From: an uncultured bacterium
GTDB lineage: Bacteria; Verrucomicrobiota; Lentisphaeria; Victivallales; UBA1829
Direction: 5' to 3'
NCBI GenBank assembly: GCA_949297765.1
Contig: CASFTV010000010.1
Span: forward strand, 57,673 to 121,672
DNA: 64,000 nt
This document shows positions 8,860 through 19,300 of this stretch, one piece after another; the stretch's first letter is position 1, and every line of letters starts with the position of its first letter. Below the pieces are notes generated by a model. The model was not told the origin of the DNA. It made no database searches and saw only the letters and a list, made by a program, of their open reading frames with translations. The translations under genes were made by a program, and so were the position numbers.

Positions 8860-10026
8860 ATGAAAAACAGTTCGAATGTATGGATCTGTGCGCTTCTGGC
8901 CGGACTCGTCGCGGCGGGAGGATGTGCAAAAAAAGAGACAAAGAAGATCGGCGAACGCGAAATCCGTGTTACGATCGAACCGCTTCAGAAACGGATCTTC
9001 CGCCAGCAGATTCCCGTTCAGGGAACCGTCTGGCCTGTGGAATATGCAACCATTTCCGCAAAGATCAGCGGAACGCTGGAACTGCTGAAGGTCGACGAGG
9101 GAGACACCCGGAAAAAAGGCGACACTCTCTTCGGAATCGACCGCCAGATCCTGAAAAACCAGGTGACAGTCCGGGAGGACGAGATCAAGGTGAAAACGGC
9201 GGAACTGGAGAGCGCTCGCATCGCCCTGAAGACCGCGGAGATTTCCAAACGGAAGGCGGAACTGGATTACGAACGATTCCTCCGGCTCTGGCAGTCGAAG
9301 GCGACCAGCCAGGCGGAGTTCGAAAGCTATGAGACCGCCCATAAAAAAGCGGAAATGGACGTCCGCAGCGCCAAAGCCGCCATCATCAATGCGGAAGCCC
9401 AGCTGAAACAGGCGGAGAGCAACCTGACCATCGCCCGGAAAAATCTGGACGACTCCGTGATCCGGGCCCCGTTCGACTGCATCGTCACCGACAAGTACAT
9501 CGAAGAGAACGAGTATGTGACCGCCGGTCAGAACATCCTGAAGCTGGAAAACCAGAAACGCCTGGAGGTGATCTGCTACATCAGCGCCGTGTATTACGAG
9601 GACGTGATTCCCGGAAAGACTCCGGTCTCTTTCGCGGTGGACGGCGAAGGAAAAGGACGGGGCGTTGTCACCTACAAGGCGCCGAGCATTGATCCGGAAA
9701 GCCGGACGTTCAAACTCAAGATCCTGGTTCCGGACGGCGTTTCACTGGTCAGCGGAATGCTCTGCAATTTGAGTCTGATCCTGACGGAAAAAGAGGCATA
9801 CGGCCTCCCCGCGGATGCTCTGCTGCTGCGCGCGAACGACCGCTACATCGTCTATGCGATTGATGCGAACAAGCGCGCGAAAAGTTTCGATGTCGTGCGC
9901 GGAATTGTGGACGGCAAATACTGCGAAGTGGTCAACGCGCAGGAGCTGCTGAAAGAACGCTTCGTCGTGACCGGTCAGACATTTGTGAACAACGGTTCGC
10001 TCCTTCGGGAAGTGAAAGCGGAATAA
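8860..10026 (+). CDS. RND efflux periplasmic adaptor (membrane fusion) lipoprotein
   Basis: The chosen start at 8860 (MKNSSNVW) gives a lipoprotein signal ending LVAAGGC. An ATG 18 bases earlier is possible, but GAGG is better spaced for the later one. The order is beta-barrel/lipoyl segment (VEYATISAKISGTLELLKVDEGD), a long helical hairpin rich in Lys/Glu/Ala, the second lipoyl half (VIRAPFDCIVTDKYI) and a membrane-proximal domain, as in HlyD/AcrA adaptors. It would link the inner-membrane pump encoded 13 bases downstream to an outer-membrane channel. No TolC-like gene is in the window. Confidence 0.92.
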   Translation: MKNSSNVWICALLAGLVAAGGCAKKETKKIGEREIRVTIEPLQKRIFRQQIPVQGTVWPVEYATISAKISGTLELLKVDEGDTRKKGDTLFGIDRQILKNQVTVREDEIKVKTAELESARIALKTAEISKRKAELDYERFLRLWQSKATSQAEFESYETAHKKAEMDVRSAKAAIINAEAQLKQAESNLTIARKNLDDSVIRAPFDCIVTDKYIEENEYVTAGQNILKLENQKRLEVICYISAVYYEDVIPGKTPVSFAVDGEGKGRGVVTYKAPSIDPESRTFKLKILVPDGVSLVSGMLCNLSLILTEKEAYGLPADALLLRANDRYIVYAIDANKRAKSFDVVRGIVDGKYCEVVNAQELLKERFVVTGQTFVNNGSLLREVKAE

Positions 10027-10039
10027 CGGAGGACGCCCG

Positions 10040-13000
10040 ATGTTTCTGAGCAGATGGTCCGTTCAGCGGCCGATCGCCATGACGGCTCTGATCATCGTTC
10101 TCGTGATGATCGGAGCGAGTCTTTATCCCCGGATCAGCATCGACTTGCTGCCCAATATGGAAATTCCGACCGTTCTGGTCCGCTGCGAGTACGAAGGCGC
10201 AAGCCCGACCGAAATCGAGGTTGAAATCGCCAAACGGATCGAAGATGCGGTTTCGTCGCTCGACGGCATCAAGCACGTTACCAGCGTTTCGATCGAGGAC
10301 GAGGCGAGAATCCAGCTGGAATTCAATATGGGGATCGACGTCGATGTCGCGGCAACCGATATCCGCGAAGCCCTGAACCGTATCCGGGAGGATTTCCCCG
10401 ACGGTGCAAAAGAGCCGACCATCCGGAAAATTGATACGAACGCGACAACCGTCGTCCAGGCGTTCCTCGTCGGCGACCGCACGCAGGACGATCTTTACGA
10501 CTATGCGGATGACGTGATCGCCGACCGTTTCGCTTCGGTTCCCGGCGTCGGCGAGGTCCGCGTGTACGGCGCCAACGAAATGCAGATCCATGTTCTGCTC
10601 AACCGCGAAAAACTCACCGCGATGAATCTTTCGATCAACGACGTCGTAAGCAAGCTGGAAGCCAACAACGTCCGCAAGCCCCTCGGCCGAATCCAGTTCG
10701 ACAAGGGCGAAAAGAACGTCACCTTCGACGGCGATTTCAAAGATTTCGAACAGATCAAGGCTCTGGAAATCGGAAAGTTCAAAAACAAACGCGTCTACCT
10801 GCGCGACGTTGCGGATGTCAAGTTCATGAGCCGTGAAGTCCGCAGCAAAGCATACGTCAACGGCGAACCGGCCGCCCGCTTCCGCATCGTCAAGAAGGGC
10901 GAGGCCAACGCCATCGAGGTGATCAACGGAATCCGCCAGCGCTTCAACACAATGATCCGGAACGGCGAGCTTCCGACCGGCATGAAACTGGTCTGGTTCA
11001 CCGACTCCGGCGCCTTCATTCAGGCCTCCGTGGACGATGCGTGGAGCAGCATTCTGACCGGTATCATCCTCACAGCGATTCTGCTGTTCCTCTTTCTGCA
11101 TGAGCCGAAATCGACCTTCATCGTGATGATCTCCATGCCGATTTCCGTGATCGTGACCTTTGCCGTGATGGCGTATTTCCAATACTCCTTCAATATTATG
11201 ACGCTTCTTTCCCTCGGGTGTTCCGTGGGCGTTCTGGTGACGAACTCCATCGTGGTGATCGAAAACATCTTCAAGCATCTCGACCGCGGCGAACCGATCA
11301 AGACCGCCGCGGAGCGCGGAACCGGCGAGGTGATCGCCGCCGTGTCCGCCAGCGCCCTGACCAACGTGGTGGTGTTCGTTCCCGTGATGATGATGACCAC
11401 CCGGATTGGAAGCATGATGGTTCCGTTCGCCGGCGTGATGGTCGGCGCGACGCTGGTTTCCCTGTTCATCAGTTTCACGCTGACCCCGATTCTCGCCTGC
11501 GTGCTGCTGAAGAGAAAGAGAAAAGCAAGAGAGGGAGAACCGAAAATGACCTTCCTCCAGAAATGCTTTGTCCCGTGGGACCGCGGATACGACTGGCTCT
11601 GCCGCCTGTTCGACCGGAGCATCGAATGGACCGCCCGCTATCCGAAAACCCTGATGCTCGCCGTTCTGGCGCTTGCGGGGGCGGTCTACTTTCTGATCGT
11701 TCCGCAGGTGGGACTCTCCTTCCTGCCCTTCTGCGACCAGGGCGAGATCCGGATCAAATTTGAATTCCCGACCAACTACAACCTGGATACGACGAACCGG
11801 CTGATTCAGGAAGCGGCCGATCATTTGAAAAAATTTGACTTCATCCGCGGCATGTCGATTTCGGTGGGCGACTCCGACGGCGGAAGCGGACAGGTCAGCT
11901 CCGCCGTCTACCTCGGCCAGATCAATCTGCGCACAACGGATAAATTCGAGCGCAAGGAGTCCATCTACGATCTTCAGGCACTTCTCCGGAAGGAGCTTGC
12001 CTATCTGGACAACTGCCGGGTAACCCTCTCCATTCCTCCGACCTTCGGCGGAAGCGGCGCCGAGATCCGCTGCGTGATCAACGGCCCCGATCTGGATGTG
12101 CTGGAAGCCGCTGAAATGGAGGTCATGGAAAAACTCCCGACACTCGGCATCACCCGCGACCTGGACTCCAGCCGGCGCGAACGCAAGCCGAACATCAACA
12201 TCACACCGCGGCGGACCGTGCTGCAGAATCTGGGAATGTCCGCCAACGAGGTGTATGAATATCTGCTCGGAACGCTCGACGGCATCGAAGTCGGCGACTA
12301 CCGTTCCGGCGCACGCACGTTCGACATCCGCGTCAAAAACCAGAAGGAATACGGCGAAGAACAGCTCCGCCTTGCCACGCCGACGGTCAAGGACAACAAT
12401 CCCCTCGGAACCGAAGTTCTTGCCGAAATCACGGAAGACACCCGTCCGGTCGTGGTCAACCGCTACGACAAGGTCCGGACCATGTGGCTGTATGCGAATA
12501 CCGCTCCCGGCATGGCGCTTGGAACGGTCTCCAACGCCATCGGCGAAATGGCGCAGCAGGCGCTCCCGCCCGGATACGGCGTCCGGATGAGCGGAAGCGT
12601 GGAGCTGATGAACGAAACCGCCCGCGAGTTCATTCAGGTGATTATCCTCGCCGCGATCCTGACGTATCTGCTGATCGCGGCGATCATGGAGTCCTGGACA
12701 CGGCCGTTCCTGATCATGTTTACTGTCCCGCTCGGATTCCTCGGCATGTATGCCACGCTCTGGTTCGCCGGAATGTCCATGTCGATGATGGGGCTGCTCG
12801 GCGGCGTGATGATGATCGGAATCGTGGTCAACAACGCAATTCTGATTATGGATGAATGCGCCGTGCTGACCAAATCGGGAATGACCACCCACAAGGCGAT
12901 GCTCCGGGCGACGCAGTCGAAGTTCCGTCCGATTGTGATGACCAGTATCGCATCCGTCGCCGGAATGCTGCCGATGGCGTTCGGAACAGGACTGGGATCC

Positions 13001-13186
13001 GAACTGCGTTCCAGCTGCGGAATGGGCGTCGTCGGCGGACTGACGATCGCATCGCTGCTGACCCTGTATGTGATCCCCGCGCTCTACTTCATTTTTGTCC
13101 ATGACACGGCCAAGCCCAGAAAACATCTTCTGCTGCGCTTCATCTCCCGTTTCCGCCGGAAAAAAGGCGCTCCCGGTGCCGCGTGA
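10040..13186 (+). CDS. RND-family efflux transporter permease
   Basis: The 1,048-residue length is typical of HAE1/AcrB-like pumps. It starts FLSRWSVQRPIAMTALIIVLVMIGASLYPRI and has two large periplasmic loops and repeated six-helix blocks. The motif-rich helix IMTLLSLGCSVGVLVTNSIVVIENI and its counterpart MMGLLGGVMMIGIVVNNAILIMDEC are conserved. The usual proton-relay acidic pair is not obvious in the first (GVLVTNS), so energy coupling may differ from AcrB. It is cotranscribed with the adaptor and is probably controlled by the upstream two-component system. The substrate is unknown. Confidence 0.93.
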   Translation: MFLSRWSVQRPIAMTALIIVLVMIGASLYPRISIDLLPNMEIPTVLVRCEYEGASPTEIEVEIAKRIEDAVSSLDGIKHVTSVSIEDEARIQLEFNMGIDVDVAATDIREALNRIREDFPDGAKEPTIRKIDTNATTVVQAFLVGDRTQDDLYDYADDVIADRFASVPGVGEVRVYGANEMQIHVLLNREKLTAMNLSINDVVSKLEANNVRKPLGRIQFDKGEKNVTFDGDFKDFEQIKALEIGKFKNKRVYLRDVADVKFMSREVRSKAYVNGEPAARFRIVKKGEANAIEVINGIRQRFNTMIRNGELPTGMKLVWFTDSGAFIQASVDDAWSSILTGIILTAILLFLFLHEPKSTFIVMISMPISVIVTFAVMAYFQYSFNIMTLLSLGCSVGVLVTNSIVVIENIFKHLDRGEPIKTAAERGTGEVIAAVSASALTNVVVFVPVMMMTTRIGSMMVPFAGVMVGATLVSLFISFTLTPILACVLLKRKRKAREGEPKMTFLQKCFVPWDRGYDWLCRLFDRSIEWTARYPKTLMLAVLALAGAVYFLIVPQVGLSFLPFCDQGEIRIKFEFPTNYNLDTTNRLIQEAADHLKKFDFIRGMSISVGDSDGGSGQVSSAVYLGQINLRTTDKFERKESIYDLQALLRKELAYLDNCRVTLSIPPTFGGSGAEIRCVINGPDLDVLEAAEMEVMEKLPTLGITRDLDSSRRERKPNINITPRRTVLQNLGMSANEVYEYLLGTLDGIEVGDYRSGARTFDIRVKNQKEYGEEQLRLATPTVKDNNPLGTEVLAEITEDTRPVVVNRYDKVRTMWLYANTAPGMALGTVSNAIGEMAQQALPPGYGVRMSGSVELMNETAREFIQVIILAAILTYLLIAAIMESWTRPFLIMFTVPLGFLGMYATLWFAGMSMSMMGLLGGVMMIGIVVNNAILIMDECAVLTKSGMTTHKAMLRATQSKFRPIVMTSIASVAGMLPMAFGTGLGSELRSSCGMGVVGGLTIASLLTLYVIPALYFIFVHDTAKPRKHLLLRFISRFRRKKGAPGAA

Positions 13187-13191
13187 TCCCC

Positions 13192-13219
13192 TTCCGCGGA
13201 CCGGAGAAAGTCCGCGGAA
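13192..13219 (+). terminator. Hairpin after the RND permease gene
   Basis: Ten-base perfect arms TTCCGCGGAC (13192-13201) and GTCCGCGGAA (13210-13219) enclose an 8-base loop six bases after the stop codon. Only a weak T stretch follows, so it may stabilise mRNA rather than terminate it. Confidence 0.5.
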
Positions 13220-13321
13220 AACTTTCCTGAAAATTCCCGCTGGAAATGGACCGCGGACGGGTGTATAGTAGCAGAACATCCGAAACAACAACGGAAACTT
13301 CAAAAAAAAGGAACCCGACGC

Positions 13322-14062
13322 ATGATTCAGCTCCCGATCGCTCTGCAGGCCTATTCCCTGCGCAAAATCTTCGAAGACAATCCGCTCCAGGCACTCCGGA
13401 TCATCCGGAACGCCGGATTCAACGGTGTGGAGTTTTACGGCTCCCATTTTCAGCCGGAACTGTATGCGGCGCTTCTGAAGGAGACCGGGCTGGTCTGCGC
13501 CGGATGGCACACCGGAATCGACGATCTGGAAAAGAATTTCGACGGGATTCTCCGCCGCAATCTTGCGGTCGGCAACCGGTACATCTGCGTGCCGTATTTC
13601 AAGTCCGATTCCGTGGACGGATGGCTCGCCTTCGCCGGACGTCTGAATGCGATCGCCGAAAAACTTGCACGGTACGGGATGAGAACCGGATATCACAGTC
13701 ACGCACACGATCATCAGAGTGTGCAGGGACGGATTCCGTGGGAGATCGTTGCGGAAAACACCTCTCCGCAGGTGATTCTCCAGCTGGATACCGGAAACGC
13801 AATGTGCGGTGGCGCGGATGTGTTTTCCGTGCTGAGCAGATATCCCGGACGGAATCAGAGCATCCATCTGAAGCCGTATGCGGAAAACGGCGGGTATGAA
13901 CCGGCGATCGGGGAGGATGATCTGCCGTGGGAGAAGATTCTCTCCTGGTGTGAAAACGAGGGGCGGACGGAGTGGCTCGTGATCGAATACGAGATGGAGA
14001 AAGATCCCGCCGCTGCATCGGAACGGTCTCTGCGTTTCCTGCGGAATCTCCGTCCCTGCTGA
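13322..14062 (+). CDS. Sugar phosphate isomerase/epimerase (xylose isomerase-like TIM barrel)
   Basis: This 246-residue protein opens with QLPIALQAYSLRKIFEDNPLQALRIIRNAGFNGVEFYG, typical of the AP endonuclease 2/xylose isomerase-like family. It contains GYHSHAHDHQ and LQLDTGNAMCGG, which supply metal-ligand His/Asp residues, and ends LVIEYEMEKDPA with a likely metal-binding Glu. Members act on inositol-type or keto sugars in sugar catabolism; the exact substrate cannot be told. An AraC-type regulator follows after nine bases, so the two probably form an operon. A possible -10 (TATAGT near 13265) precedes it. Confidence 0.87.
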   Translation: MIQLPIALQAYSLRKIFEDNPLQALRIIRNAGFNGVEFYGSHFQPELYAALLKETGLVCAGWHTGIDDLEKNFDGILRRNLAVGNRYICVPYFKSDSVDGWLAFAGRLNAIAEKLARYGMRTGYHSHAHDHQSVQGRIPWEIVAENTSPQVILQLDTGNAMCGGADVFSVLSRYPGRNQSIHLKPYAENGGYEPAIGEDDLPWEKILSWCENEGRTEWLVIEYEMEKDPAAASERSLRFLRNLRPC

Positions 14063-14071
14063 GAGGCGGAA

Positions 14072-14889
14072 ATGTGCGTGAAACCGTTTTATCATCCTTA
14101 TCCGGTTGGAAGACAGTCGGATTTCACGCTGGTCGCCGTGTTCCATGAATCGCAGGAATTCATCCGGAACTACACGCTGCCGTTCAATATGATCGCCATC
14201 TGCCTCCGCTCCGAAGGGCCGGATGCGTCGGTTTCGACGAACCTGAGGACGGGGGGCGCTTCTCCATGCGGGAGAACGATATCACCCTGATTCCCTGCAA
14301 TCTTTCCCAGCAGTACTGTCATACGACCCGGAACGAGCGCTACGGCATCCATTTCAAGCTGGAGCTCTATCCGGGCGTGGACGTCTTCAGCGGATGTACC
14401 GGACGGATCACCGAAAATTCACCGGAACTCCGCCGGGAGGCGGAGGACATTTTCGCCGAAACGGATCCTGTGCTCATGCTCTCCCGGTGCCGTGAATTCG
14501 CTCTCCGCTTCTGCCACCGCCACTGGCCGGAACAGTACGGATTCCATCCGGAAAAGGTCCGGATGTTCGAGGAGATCCTCCGCTATGTCCGGAACAGCAT
14601 CAGCGCGGAACTGACCGTGGAAAAGGTCGCGGAAAAGATGCACCGTTCGCCGGAGAATTTCGCGAGAGTCTTTCACGCGGTCTTTCACCGGACTCCGAAA
14701 CAGTTCCTCCAGGAGGAGCTGTTCCGGAAGGCGGCGCAGATGCTGCTGGATCCGGAGGCGTCGGTGAAGTCGGTTGCCGACGAATTGAATTTTTCCTCCG
14801 AATTTTATTTTTCGAAGTTTTTCAAGCGTCTTTCCGGTTCTTCGCCGCGGGAATACCGGTTATCCTCTTCCGGCATTCGGAGAGGATAA
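14072..14889 (+). pseudogene. AraC-family transcriptional regulator with a frameshift
   Basis: The first frame (from ATG 14072, with GAGAGGCGGAA before it) encodes the start of a cupin-like sensor (FTLVAVFHESQEFIRNYTLPFNMIAICLRSEG) and stops at 14290. The rest of the same protein continues in another frame from about 14221 (FDEPEDGGRFSMRENDITLIPC) through an AraC helix-turn-helix pair ending at 14889 (VEKVAEKMHRSPENFARVFH; SVKSVADELNFSSEFYFSKFFKRL). The shift falls between about 14200 and 14256; one extra base would rejoin the frames, and a GGGGGG run lies at 14251-14256. It may be a real mutation or a sequencing error. Its 3' end overlaps the convergent MFS gene. Confidence 0.75.
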
Positions 14890-16161
14890 GGCACCGGAAG
14901 AGTTTTTCTCTCTCCGCGGATCCAGAATCCAGCACTCCCAGTAGACCACCGCGCAGAACAGAATCAGGCAGACGGGAACAACCAGAATGGCTCCCTTCAA
15001 TCCGAAATGGTCGCCGAGGAAGCCCATCAGCCAGGTGAAGACTCCGCAGCCGGGAATTCCCATTGCGGAAAAATAGATGTAGAGCATCGTGGAATCCAGT
15101 TTCGGCATACTGGTGACTCCATACACCTGAGCGGTCGGCCAGAACGGCGCAACTCCGATTCCGGAAAGGGTCAGAAGAAGATACAGCAGCGTGAACGTCA
15201 GCGGCCGCGGCAGTACTCCCGGTTCCAGAAAGGCCAGCAGAAACGTGACGGGGATTGTGCACAGTCCGCATCCCAGCAGAATGTAGCGCAGATGGTGCGG
15301 ACGGGCAAAGTATCCGAATCCGGTCCGCCCGAGAAACATTCCCAGCGCGATGGCGCCGGTTCCGAGTCCCGCCACCCACGTTCCCGTATGGAAGTTCAGC
15401 TGGACGTAGGCCGCGGACCAGAAGGTCAGTCCGAATTCCGCGCCCGCTCCGAAGAACATCATCAGGCAGCAGATCCAGAACCGGGGAACCCGCGCAATCT
15501 CCACCGAATACCGCCACACCTCCCGGAATGTGACGCCGCCGCTGACCTCCGGATATCTCTTCTGCGGATTTTCCCGCCAGAGAAACAGAAGCGCCGTCAG
15601 AAGCGTGAGCAGTCCGATTCCCGCAAGAATGGAGCGCCAGCCCATTCCGAGCGTCCAGAGCCCTCCCACCACCACAACAACCGCTCCGGTCCCGATCGAC
15701 CAGAAGGAATGCGTGATGTTCACATAGCGTTCCGGCGCGTCCGGATGCAGATCCTGGACAAACGGCGTGGCGATCCCCTCGCAGATGCCTTCCCCGAATC
15801 CCGCAAGAAGCAGACAGGGGATCAGCACCCAGTAGGCCGGCGCGAATGCACACAGGAAAATTCCGCCGCCCATCAGCAGCAGCGATGTCCCCATGGAAAG
15901 GCGTTTCCCGATCCGTCCGGAAATCGTCCCGCACAGCAGCAGCGCCGCCACCATCGTGATGCTGCGGGTCAGATGGAGGGTTCCGCCGGCCGCCATTCCG
16001 CCCTGATCCAGCGGAAACTGCAGCGCTTCGCCGATCGCCACGATCATCAGCGGAATCGACAGGGAGCAGAGGGCATAGGTGACGGAGGCGGAAAAGACGG
16101 CGTAATCGAACCGTCCGAAACGGAGTTTTTCGCGGGGCATGTTGCTGTTTTCTCCCGTCAT
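14860..16161 (-). CDS. Major facilitator superfamily transporter
   Basis: This 433-residue protein has about twelve hydrophobic helices and an MFS loop 2-3-like motif (CGTISGRIGKRLSMGTSLLLMGGGIF). It resembles sugar/oligosaccharide MFS permeases (LLLAGFGEGICEGIATPFVQD). ATG 16161 has GGGAG close upstream; an internal ATG at 16140 is possible. A weak promoter TTGAAA-15-TATCTT lies at 16303-16329 on the minus strand. It converges on the AraC gene with a 30-bp overlap, and the isomerase/AraC neighbours suggest import of a related sugar. Confidence 0.88.
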   Translation of the reverse strand: MTGENSNMPREKLRFGRFDYAVFSASVTYALCSLSIPLMIVAIGEALQFPLDQGGMAAGGTLHLTRSITMVAALLLCGTISGRIGKRLSMGTSLLLMGGGIFLCAFAPAYWVLIPCLLLAGFGEGICEGIATPFVQDLHPDAPERYVNITHSFWSIGTGAVVVVVGGLWTLGMGWRSILAGIGLLTLLTALLFLWRENPQKRYPEVSGGVTFREVWRYSVEIARVPRFWICCLMMFFGAGAEFGLTFWSAAYVQLNFHTGTWVAGLGTGAIALGMFLGRTGFGYFARPHHLRYILLGCGLCTIPVTFLLAFLEPGVLPRPLTFTLLYLLLTLSGIGVAPFWPTAQVYGVTSMPKLDSTMLYIYFSAMGIPGCGVFTWLMGFLGDHFGLKGAILVVPVCLILFCAVVYWECWILDPRREKNSSGALSSPNAGRG

Positions 16162-16346
16162 CCCCGCTCCCGCCGCCGGCGTTTTCCGTGCCGGCGGATG
16201 CGGCGTTGCAGGCGGGGATGATTGTGTTGTTCTGTTGTCCCGGCTTCTCGCGGCAGTCGTTTCTGCCGGAGTCTGCCGGGCCGTGGAAAAATCTTCCGGT
16301 TAAGATACAGCGCAACCGGGAAATTTCAAGTCATTCTCTTCTTTTT

Positions 16347-19300
16347 TCAGAACTCTATCCGGAGCGGATTGTTTCCTTCCGCGAGAGGAACAGACCATCC
16401 GTTGTCCTGTTTTTTCAGGGAGATTCGTTTTCCGTTGCGGAAGGCGCTTCGGGGTGGCTGTTCCGCGGAGAGAACCAGACGGGAGTTCGCTCCGGCGTCG
16501 GCGGAGAGGGTCAGAAGACGCGTCTCCGGATCGTACCACGCGGAACGGATGTTCAGTTCGCGCCAATCCCGGAACGAGATCCGCAATCCGTCCTCGTTCC
16601 AGAGAACCATCCCGATCTGGACGGGAATGCGGATTCCGGGCCAGTCGCCCGTCCGCGGATAGGCCGCAAGACTCTTTTCCGCCGTCTCTTTCAGCGGAAA
16701 ATTCCTTGCAAACACCGCCAGAGCCGGAATGTAGTCGGGAAGAATCCCTTTCTTCTGTTTCATCAGCAGCGGAATGGAACGGAGTTTCAGATGTGTCTCA
16801 ATCGCCGCCGTTCCCCATTTCTGATACAGCAGAATGAGCTGTCCGGGAAAGCCCTGAGAGTAGTCGAACAGATCGTTGGCGGCGAAAAAGTTGCCGTTGG
16901 AGTTCGGAAAACGCATATATTTGGCTCCCTCTTCTCCGAAGCCGACGATCTGATAATCGGTCCTTCCGGCAAATTCCGGGCGGATCGTCTCAAAATATTT
17001 CCAGAAGAAGAGCCGGGCCAGCGTGGGAACGGCCTTTTTCGCAGCCCGGTAGAGCGCCTGTTCCTGTTCCGCAAGATCGCCGTTCAGTTCGGCAAGACGC
17101 GCATAGGCGAGCATGCCCGAGTATTCCCCGTTGAGCATGTCCACCCATGCGCCGACGCCCGTTTCCCGGCAGCTTCCCGCAAGGAACGCATAATCGTCAA
17201 TGACCTTCTGATACCGCATCACATAGCGGAAATAGTTCCAGTTCAGACGGATCGGATCCGCCTGTCCGAATCCGTCCGCGAGCTGACGGGCGATCCAGAC
17301 GGCGACTGTGCAGGCTTCGTTGGAATCCCCGTAGATCACTTCCGAACCCATCCCGCCGGAATATTTCACCGTGTTCGGATAGAAACTGTTGAAGATGATC
17401 GGATACCGCAGATGCGAAAACGGCTCCTCGCGGTGACGGGCAAAGTTCTTGTACTGATACAGTTCCAGCGGTTCCAGAAAGCGGCGCCGGACCCGCTCCT
17501 CCAGACGAAGCCGGTTCGCCTCGTTCAGGAAAAACGCTCCCTGAAGCGCGGAGCAGATTCCGAAATTCCACGCAAACGGATCAATGTTCCGCAGCGGCCG
17601 GTCTTTTCCCGCCGGATTTTCCGGCGTCCATGCGTTCACGGAGACCCGTCCGCCGCACGACCAGCGCACACCGCCCTCGAAGCTCCGGTTCTGCGCCGCG
17701 TTGATCGTTTCCTTCTTCACGCCGACCGGCATGAGATCGTCGTCCGGCGGAAGCGGGAGCGTGTAGCGGACCGCCCTCTGTCCGAGAACGCCGAGCAGCG
17801 GTCCGTGAAACGTCGGAATGCCGAAGTCGGTCATCGTTCCCTTCGGAGAGACCAGCGGCGTCGCCTGCGCCATGAAACCGCACAGCGGAGGGAGAACGGC
17901 AAATTCCTGAACGGACGTATTCCAGTCGTCCTTTGTCCGCTCGAAACGGAAGACGTTGAGGATGTCAACCGCGTTCCGCTTCCGGTCGATCAAGAAAATC
18001 TCCTCGCATCCGACCGGAAAATTCAGCGCAAAATTCAGCGAGAGGCGAATCTGTTGCAGAAGTCCGTCGGGCAGGGGGGCTTTCCCGTTTCCGCACTCCG
18101 TCTCCCGGACCCCCCACGGACGTCCCGTCGCGACAAAGCCAAGTTCCCTGTCCGCACGGATTCCGATCCCCTCCACCGTACCGTTCCGGATCCGGGCGCT
18201 CAGTTCTTCCGGCTGTGTCGAGAAAACCACCAGAAGCGGACGGCTCTTCCCCGGACGGAACAGCAGGAGCCAGGGCGCATTCCATGCGCCGTCCTTCGAT
18301 TTCCGGTAGAACGTTCCGCCTCTTTTCAGCGGAACGACCCGGATTCCCTCCGCCGTCTGATACGCGGCGGATTCCGCAATGTTTTCCAGATTCAGGAACA
18401 CCTCTTTTTCCGGGAAACGCCAGCGGAGAAACGGGGTCAGAAGGGAAAGCGACATTTCCCGAACACCGTTTTTCCCCTGAATCCGGTAATTTTTCCCGGT
18501 CCAGTCGATCCGGCTGACCGAGAGGGCCGCTTTCGCTGTCCCGTCGCTGATGCGCAGGAACGGACGGGAGTTCATTCCCGCACTGTCACGCAGATTCCGC
18601 ACCCGGACCGTGATCCGGTTCTCTTTTCCCCATCGGACCAGCTCCTGCGGAATCCGGTAGCGCCGCGGCGCCATCCAGTAACAGGGGGTCTCCTCGCCGG
18701 TTTTCCCGGCGGGAACACCGTTGAAGAAAAATTCATCCAGATCGTCGATTCCGTCCTTTACCTCGAAGAAAAGTCCCTTTCCCTTCCATTCCGGATCCAT
18801 GTTCAGGGAGGTTTCATATTCCACTACGCCGATTCCCGACCAGAGTTCGCAGGGGTCCGCATCCGCATGATTCTCCGAGGCAAAGCGAATGTTTCCTTCA
18901 AGAACTTTCCGTGTCCAGTTCCGGAAGGGAACGGACGCGACACCGTCGGACGCAAAGGAGTACTGCTGCGTTTCGCTGGCGACGCTCAGATCTTTTCCGA
19001 CGCTTTCCACCAGCAGCGGCTCGCCGATCAGCCAGCCGAATCTGCCCATGCTGCCGCCGGAGAGCCCGAGACGCCACGATGCCGCTTCCTTTGCAGAGAG
19101 TCCCGCTTCTCCGGCCGCGGCCAGAACACGCTTCCGTTCCATTCGGAGCTGTTCGTTCCGCACGGCGCGGTCCCGCCTGTCCAGCTCTGCGGAAACCTTC
19201 TCGGAGGAGAGGGCGATCGCGCGCAGGAGAAACTTGTCGTAAAATACCGAATCCGACGCATCCAGCCGGTTCCCGATTCCCGAACCGATGTGCAGAACCG

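Noticed and set aside
9932..14146. Very long open frame (1,404 codons) opposite the RND genes
   Set aside because: It is antisense to strongly recognised adaptor, permease and isomerase genes, has His/Asp/Arg-rich low-complexity content, and shows no family resemblance. It is a codon-bias shadow.
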